64,000 bases of DNA from assembly GCA_902767565.1 (NCBI GenBank), contig CACXHY010000006.1, positions 50,159-114,158 of the forward strand, given 5' to 3'. Shown piece after piece: positions 62,101 to 64,000 of this stretch. Position numbers and translations under genes: made by a program. Source of the stretch: an uncultured Eubacteriales bacterium (lineage in GTDB: Bacteria; Bacillota; Clostridia; Christensenellales; Aristaeellaceae). The stretch's first letter is position 1; the number at the start of each line of letters is the position of its first letter. Under the pieces are notes generated by a model. It did no database searches. It saw only the letters and a program-made list of their open reading frames with translations, and had not been told where the DNA came from.

Positions 62101-62493
62101 GCTTGGGGAACCGCAGTGCACAGGGCTCTGGAACTGATCGTAACACAGCGTGTTTTCACAGAGGATGGAATCATGGCTGCTGCGCTGCAGGCGGTTACAG
62201 AAGAGTTCCAGAGCGAACTGCTCAACGAGCGGGATCGACGTGCCTTGAAAATGCCCGTGGAAGCCGTCACACTGGAGCAGATCCAGGCATTCCTGACAGA
62301 CGCTGTCTGTGAAAGCCTGCAGTTTATGACCGATGAGGCATCCCTGCTCCGGAAGCTGATCGCGGGAGCTGCGGAATGCTATCCTGAAATGTCATTCACG
62401 ATCTCGGCCAGGAAATCGGATGGTGATCTGTTTGAGAAACTGTCTGCACTGGTCAATCCATCCGATGAGAGCCGCATGGGTGTTGTTGTTTGA
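59158..62493 (+). CDS. addA: AddA-like UvrD-family helicase, 3'-truncated, nuclease domain missing
   Basis: The visible frame has 1111 residues from ATG 59158 (GAGGAGGTGA upstream). SF1A helicase motifs are intact: Walker A SAGAGAGKT (K34), ITFTRKAATEM (Ia), FVDEYQDTD (II, D408-E409), LVGDAKQGIYRFRGAD (III), YQNFRST (IV), MNLHKAKGLQ (V) and YVALTRAEDEAH (VI). In complete AddA a nuclease domain with G-x-x-D...D-Y-K-T follows. Here the protein passes GTAVHRALEL and ends at SRMGVVV without it. A leucine-rich-repeat fragment begins at the stop. So the gene is probably broken, though helicase activity could remain. Confidence 0.85.
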   Translation: MATILEQDLSNRERLSTRDFNRNFLVSAGAGAGKTYLTVERASNLLCDPEMGIRPQDIVMITFTRKAATEMKTRLNRWIRDALQKADDPQKYAALDGLLSSLPEMQISTIHSFCQRILSDEPLASGVGFAPQFESEDDGPDSRIRRFFDDAWNTGKCPHSLEMQIDPEMVYGAFKTLNGRSTVMPRFIDVATAEGKAFADETLDACRHLLRQFSAAVGTEDPSVFHWTIENALRKRSNLDSGTLLHAALKIAGSGKTVRKWMGAKSTKTASKACEELGGFLSGGDSDAALNAITSIFDAMKGAKKVDRHAFVMERLPMLPEPYRISAEAAELLPDDEALDKLAGDIKLLMHGIITGEAISLREAYAAWRARNHIVSLDDMLNLTAKLIRNNPQARQKLHERYKVFFVDEYQDTDPIQTDIIFGITADRYAPDWHQSVPHPGSLFLVGDAKQGIYRFRGADISMWQEAKDVMLATGGEVVQLYQNFRSTAEICDAVTDVFGKGGALRMQHDDYQAEYSEMTAHRGHGPEAVFRHTITCESDDEGHEIAAAQIAQMIQNRVKSGQNRYEDFLLLSFYREKHSCYADEFRRRGIPLKFDGSLPIGAYQPIQNLNLRVQAVCHPFDEVLSFRVLCECCDVLLEEWDLFRMNVAHLPEESNLTRYRSSRDLMAHVDELTERLPDTEMNRHVLRALALLNRDRLLSQERTPCAFLEELMERSEGLFTEPYDAEETQNQYAALLQVIDSIRAQNPMQFTDMAEMLKAFAESDMDRMPSIRADSNFVRLMNLHKAKGLQGKVVFYLPGKPSTKGQDSHVERCGTESIGWFQISNPNSRLSTKYDPPEWEERKKEEEQYHMAEITRLKYVALTRAEDEAHIFTLSIEQEGKKPQTHKAWSGFENLGSEAAPVEMKKTKEDEPAELSETEHRLRMAQRDLAAGIASIKRKAVKRALPSDLDARNLKQERGLTDALKDTGAERTVRDKPGGPAWGTAVHRALELIVTQRVFTEDGIMAAALQAVTEEFQSELLNERDRRALKMPVEAVTLEQIQAFLTDAVCESLQFMTDEASLLRKLIAGAAECYPEMSFTISARKSDGDLFEKLSALVNPSDESRMGVVV

Positions 62494-62711
62494 CTGACAT
62501 CACGATCCCGGACAATGTGATCAGCATTGGCAAGTTCGCGTTCCGGGACTGCAGCAGCCTGAAGAGCATCACAATCCCAGCCAGTGTGTACATCATTGAC
62601 GCCTTTTCTTTCGTTCGCTGCGAAAACCTCGTCATAAACATTCATGCTGGGAGCTATGTTGACCAAATTCCCAAAGGGTTTTACTTCGGGCATTACCGCG
62701 TAATTCCTTGA
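62490..62711 (+). pseudogene. 3' fragment of a BspA-like leucine-rich-repeat gene
   Basis: This frame (TDITIPDNVISIGKFAF then DCSSLKSITIPASV, about 73 residues) is one and a half BspA-type repeats plus a degenerate end, with no start codon context, signal or ribosome-binding site. It begins in mid-repeat exactly where addA stops. The bases 62500-62514 (TCACGATCCCGGACA) are identical to the core of the 69-bp repeats at 34-35 kb. It is most likely the leftover end of another LRR gene after a rearrangement. Confidence 0.75.
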
Positions 62712-63960
62712 CTCCAACGATCTGAGCAGGTCATCGAGACATGCCTTCATGAGTGGAACCTGAATGAAGTTGCAACCGAAATTTGCTCACGCCGACATAA
62801 TTAACACTATTGAGGGGCAACTCTATCTCGTATAGTTCCCAACAATCGCGCGCAGATTGCTCTGAACAATCAAGCGCAAATGTCCGTAAATTGATAAACA
62901 TATTTGACTGTTTGTTACCGAATCTTGTCTAAGCAATGCGAGGAAAACAGCATGCGTTGTGATATGAAAAGTCGTACGACAAAATGAAGCCGTATAAACA
63001 TCATTTACATCGACGTATGTTCACTCGTTTTTTTCGACAACAATCGGGACGAGCTGACGTATACAAACAGTTTTTGAGTGTGTTATGGGTTTGCATCCTT
63101 TGCAAAAAAAGTCGGTGTGAAAATGCTTAATGTATTCGGAAACGTGACCGAGAATTATCCGCTGTACTTTATGATTTTACTTTGGAGAAAGCCTCCAAAT
63201 ATCGGCCGGTAGAAGGTAGAGGCAATAATATAAATTTGGTGCGGAAAACCGCCCTTCTGAGGTGAAAAGTGCAGTACGACTGTTGCGAATAGTTTTGAAA
63301 ACCAGCCCCAAATTTCCAGATTATGGTTATTTTGTGGCGCTTCATCAGGAGAAAACGGTTTTTTCACAGCGCCAAAAGACTGAAAAAACCGGGTTCTTTT
63401 GGGAAGATACAACCGAAAAACCTATTAGATACGTGAAAAAACCATAATAGGAGAGAAAATCGCCAATGAAAAAACCTTCTGACGGCGCAAAATGGGGGGC
63501 GAATCGCCGCAGGACGGCCAAATGCAACTTTTTTGGTGTGGACAAAGGAGACGCGAAAGACAACCAAATAATACTGTTAGAAGCGGAACAGTTTACGCCT
63601 TGATCCACGGGGTGCGGGCACACCCGCTTGTCATATTGATAGAGAACTTTTGAGTACGAATGAACTGAAAAAGTAAAGACAAAAATGGCGAATAGAATAT
63701 AATAATAACCCCCAAAGTAGCCCCCAAAGACACAATCGATTTCGGTGCGTTCTTGAAGAGAAGAAGAGAAGTATCCGGTTATAAAATAAAACGCGACAAC
63801 GAGATAGACACTCAATGAATATTCGCATCGGAGAACACAAGAATAGTTGGCAAATAAACCAAGGAATGCTCTGTGGTAAGTGCCGAACTGTTAGCTGCAT
63901 CGGCACTGTGAAATTTTTTCTGTAAATGTCGCTCTTCCGTGATACGACCAAGATTGGATG
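62712..63960. other. AT-rich stretch without convincing genes
   Basis: About 1.25 kb with low GC (a line counted by hand near 63.66 kb gave about one third GC, against more than 60 percent in the core). Stop codons are frequent in all frames. Phenylalanine/lysine-rich frames on both strands (for example 63345-63815 on the minus strand) show no recognisable domain. The word AAAAAACC recurs at about 63385, 63438 and 63470. It may be degraded mobile DNA. Confidence 0.5.
63466..63603 (+). CDS. possible 45-residue protein, unrecognised
   Basis: ATG 63466 has AGGAG 12 bases upstream. The product is basic in its first half (KKPSDGAKWGANRRRTAKC) and acidic at the end. No family is recognised and the surrounding region looks non-coding, so this is a weak candidate. 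Confidence 0.25.
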   Translation: MKKPSDGAKWGANRRRTAKCNFFGVDKGDAKDNQIILLEAEQFTP

Positions 63961-63962
63961 GG

Positions 63963-63989
63963 GCTGAACGGCAGGTTCTGCCGTTCAGC
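63963..63989. terminator. perfect 12-bp hairpin near the window end
   Basis: GCTGAACGGCAG (63963-63974) pairs with CTGCCGTTCAGC (63978-63989) around GTT, followed by TCTTG. It looks like a terminator or boundary palindrome; the gene it serves is not visible. Confidence 0.55.
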
Positions 63990-64000
63990 TCTTGACTACA

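Noticed and set aside
63345..63815. 156-codon Phe-rich frame on the minus strand
   Set aside because: No domain and no ribosome-binding site, in an AT-rich region where all frames are broken or low-complexity.

Overview
The window is a chromosomal stretch of a GC-rich Gram-positive bacterium, most likely an uncultured gut Clostridia (Oscillospirales/Christensenellales-like). Several things point to Firmicutes: an L27 precursor with a cleavable N-terminus next to its protease Prp; AddAB-type rather than RecBCD-type repair genes; the gene order yicC-remA-gmk-rpoZ-coaBC; the cluster miaB-(ymcA-like)-mutS-mutL-miaA-ynbB; a Firmicutes-type SOS box (CGAAC-N4-GTTCG) before dinB; and many well-formed sigma-A promoters. 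No ribosomal RNA, CRISPR array, plasmid or phage module was seen. The exact taxon cannot be read from the sequence alone.

Layout. 1-6.3 kb (+): 3' part of topA, then trmFO, hslV, hslU and a XerS-like recombinase preceded by a 36-bp inverted repeat that looks like a dif site. 6.4-11.0 kb (-): yicC-remA-gmk-rpoZ-coaBC, with murC upstream. 11.1-12.2 kb (+): rplU-prp-rpmA behind a structured leader. 12.3-14.9 kb (-): M16 peptidase-ruvX-ribF. 15.0-21.2 kb (+): xpaC/telA pair, coaE, a lytic transglycosylase, a solute-binding protein and murI. 21.2-27.5 kb (-): mgtE behind a probable M-box riboswitch, asnS, a secreted metallophosphoesterase and a GH13 enzyme. 27.7-32.1 kb (+): two radical-SAM-family genes, an RNase E/G and a small membrane methyltransferase. 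32.2-42.2 kb (+): miaB, a BspA-like leucine-rich-repeat protein, a YlbF/YmcA protein, mutS, mutL, miaA. 42.3-45.7 kb is an accessory cassette (hydrolase, membrane protein, acetyltransferase, regulator, DUF6273 protein), followed by ynbB and the SOS-regulated dinB. 49.1-52.4 kb: an LCP protein (-), purC and a phosphodiester-glycosidase lipoprotein (+). Two tRNA-Ser genes follow, then a GH38 alpha-mannosidase.

From about 56 kb the composition changes. An addB-addA pair of visibly lower GC is followed by a strongly AT-rich tail. addA ends abruptly before its expected nuclease domain and abuts a fragment of a leucine-rich-repeat gene, which looks like a rearrangement scar. The last 1.3 kb carries no convincing gene.

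Functionally this is mostly housekeeping: topology and tRNA modification, HslUV proteolysis, wall synthesis (murC, murI, LCP, lytic transglycosylase), CoA and flavin synthesis, ribosome assembly and maturation, Mg2+ transport, mismatch repair and SOS mutagenesis, with carbohydrate enzymes and surface proteins as accessory functions. The points most worth checking are the putative dif site beside xerS, the truncated addA/LRR junction, the M-box attenuator, the duplicated SOS boxes, and the dispersed intergenic hairpin family.
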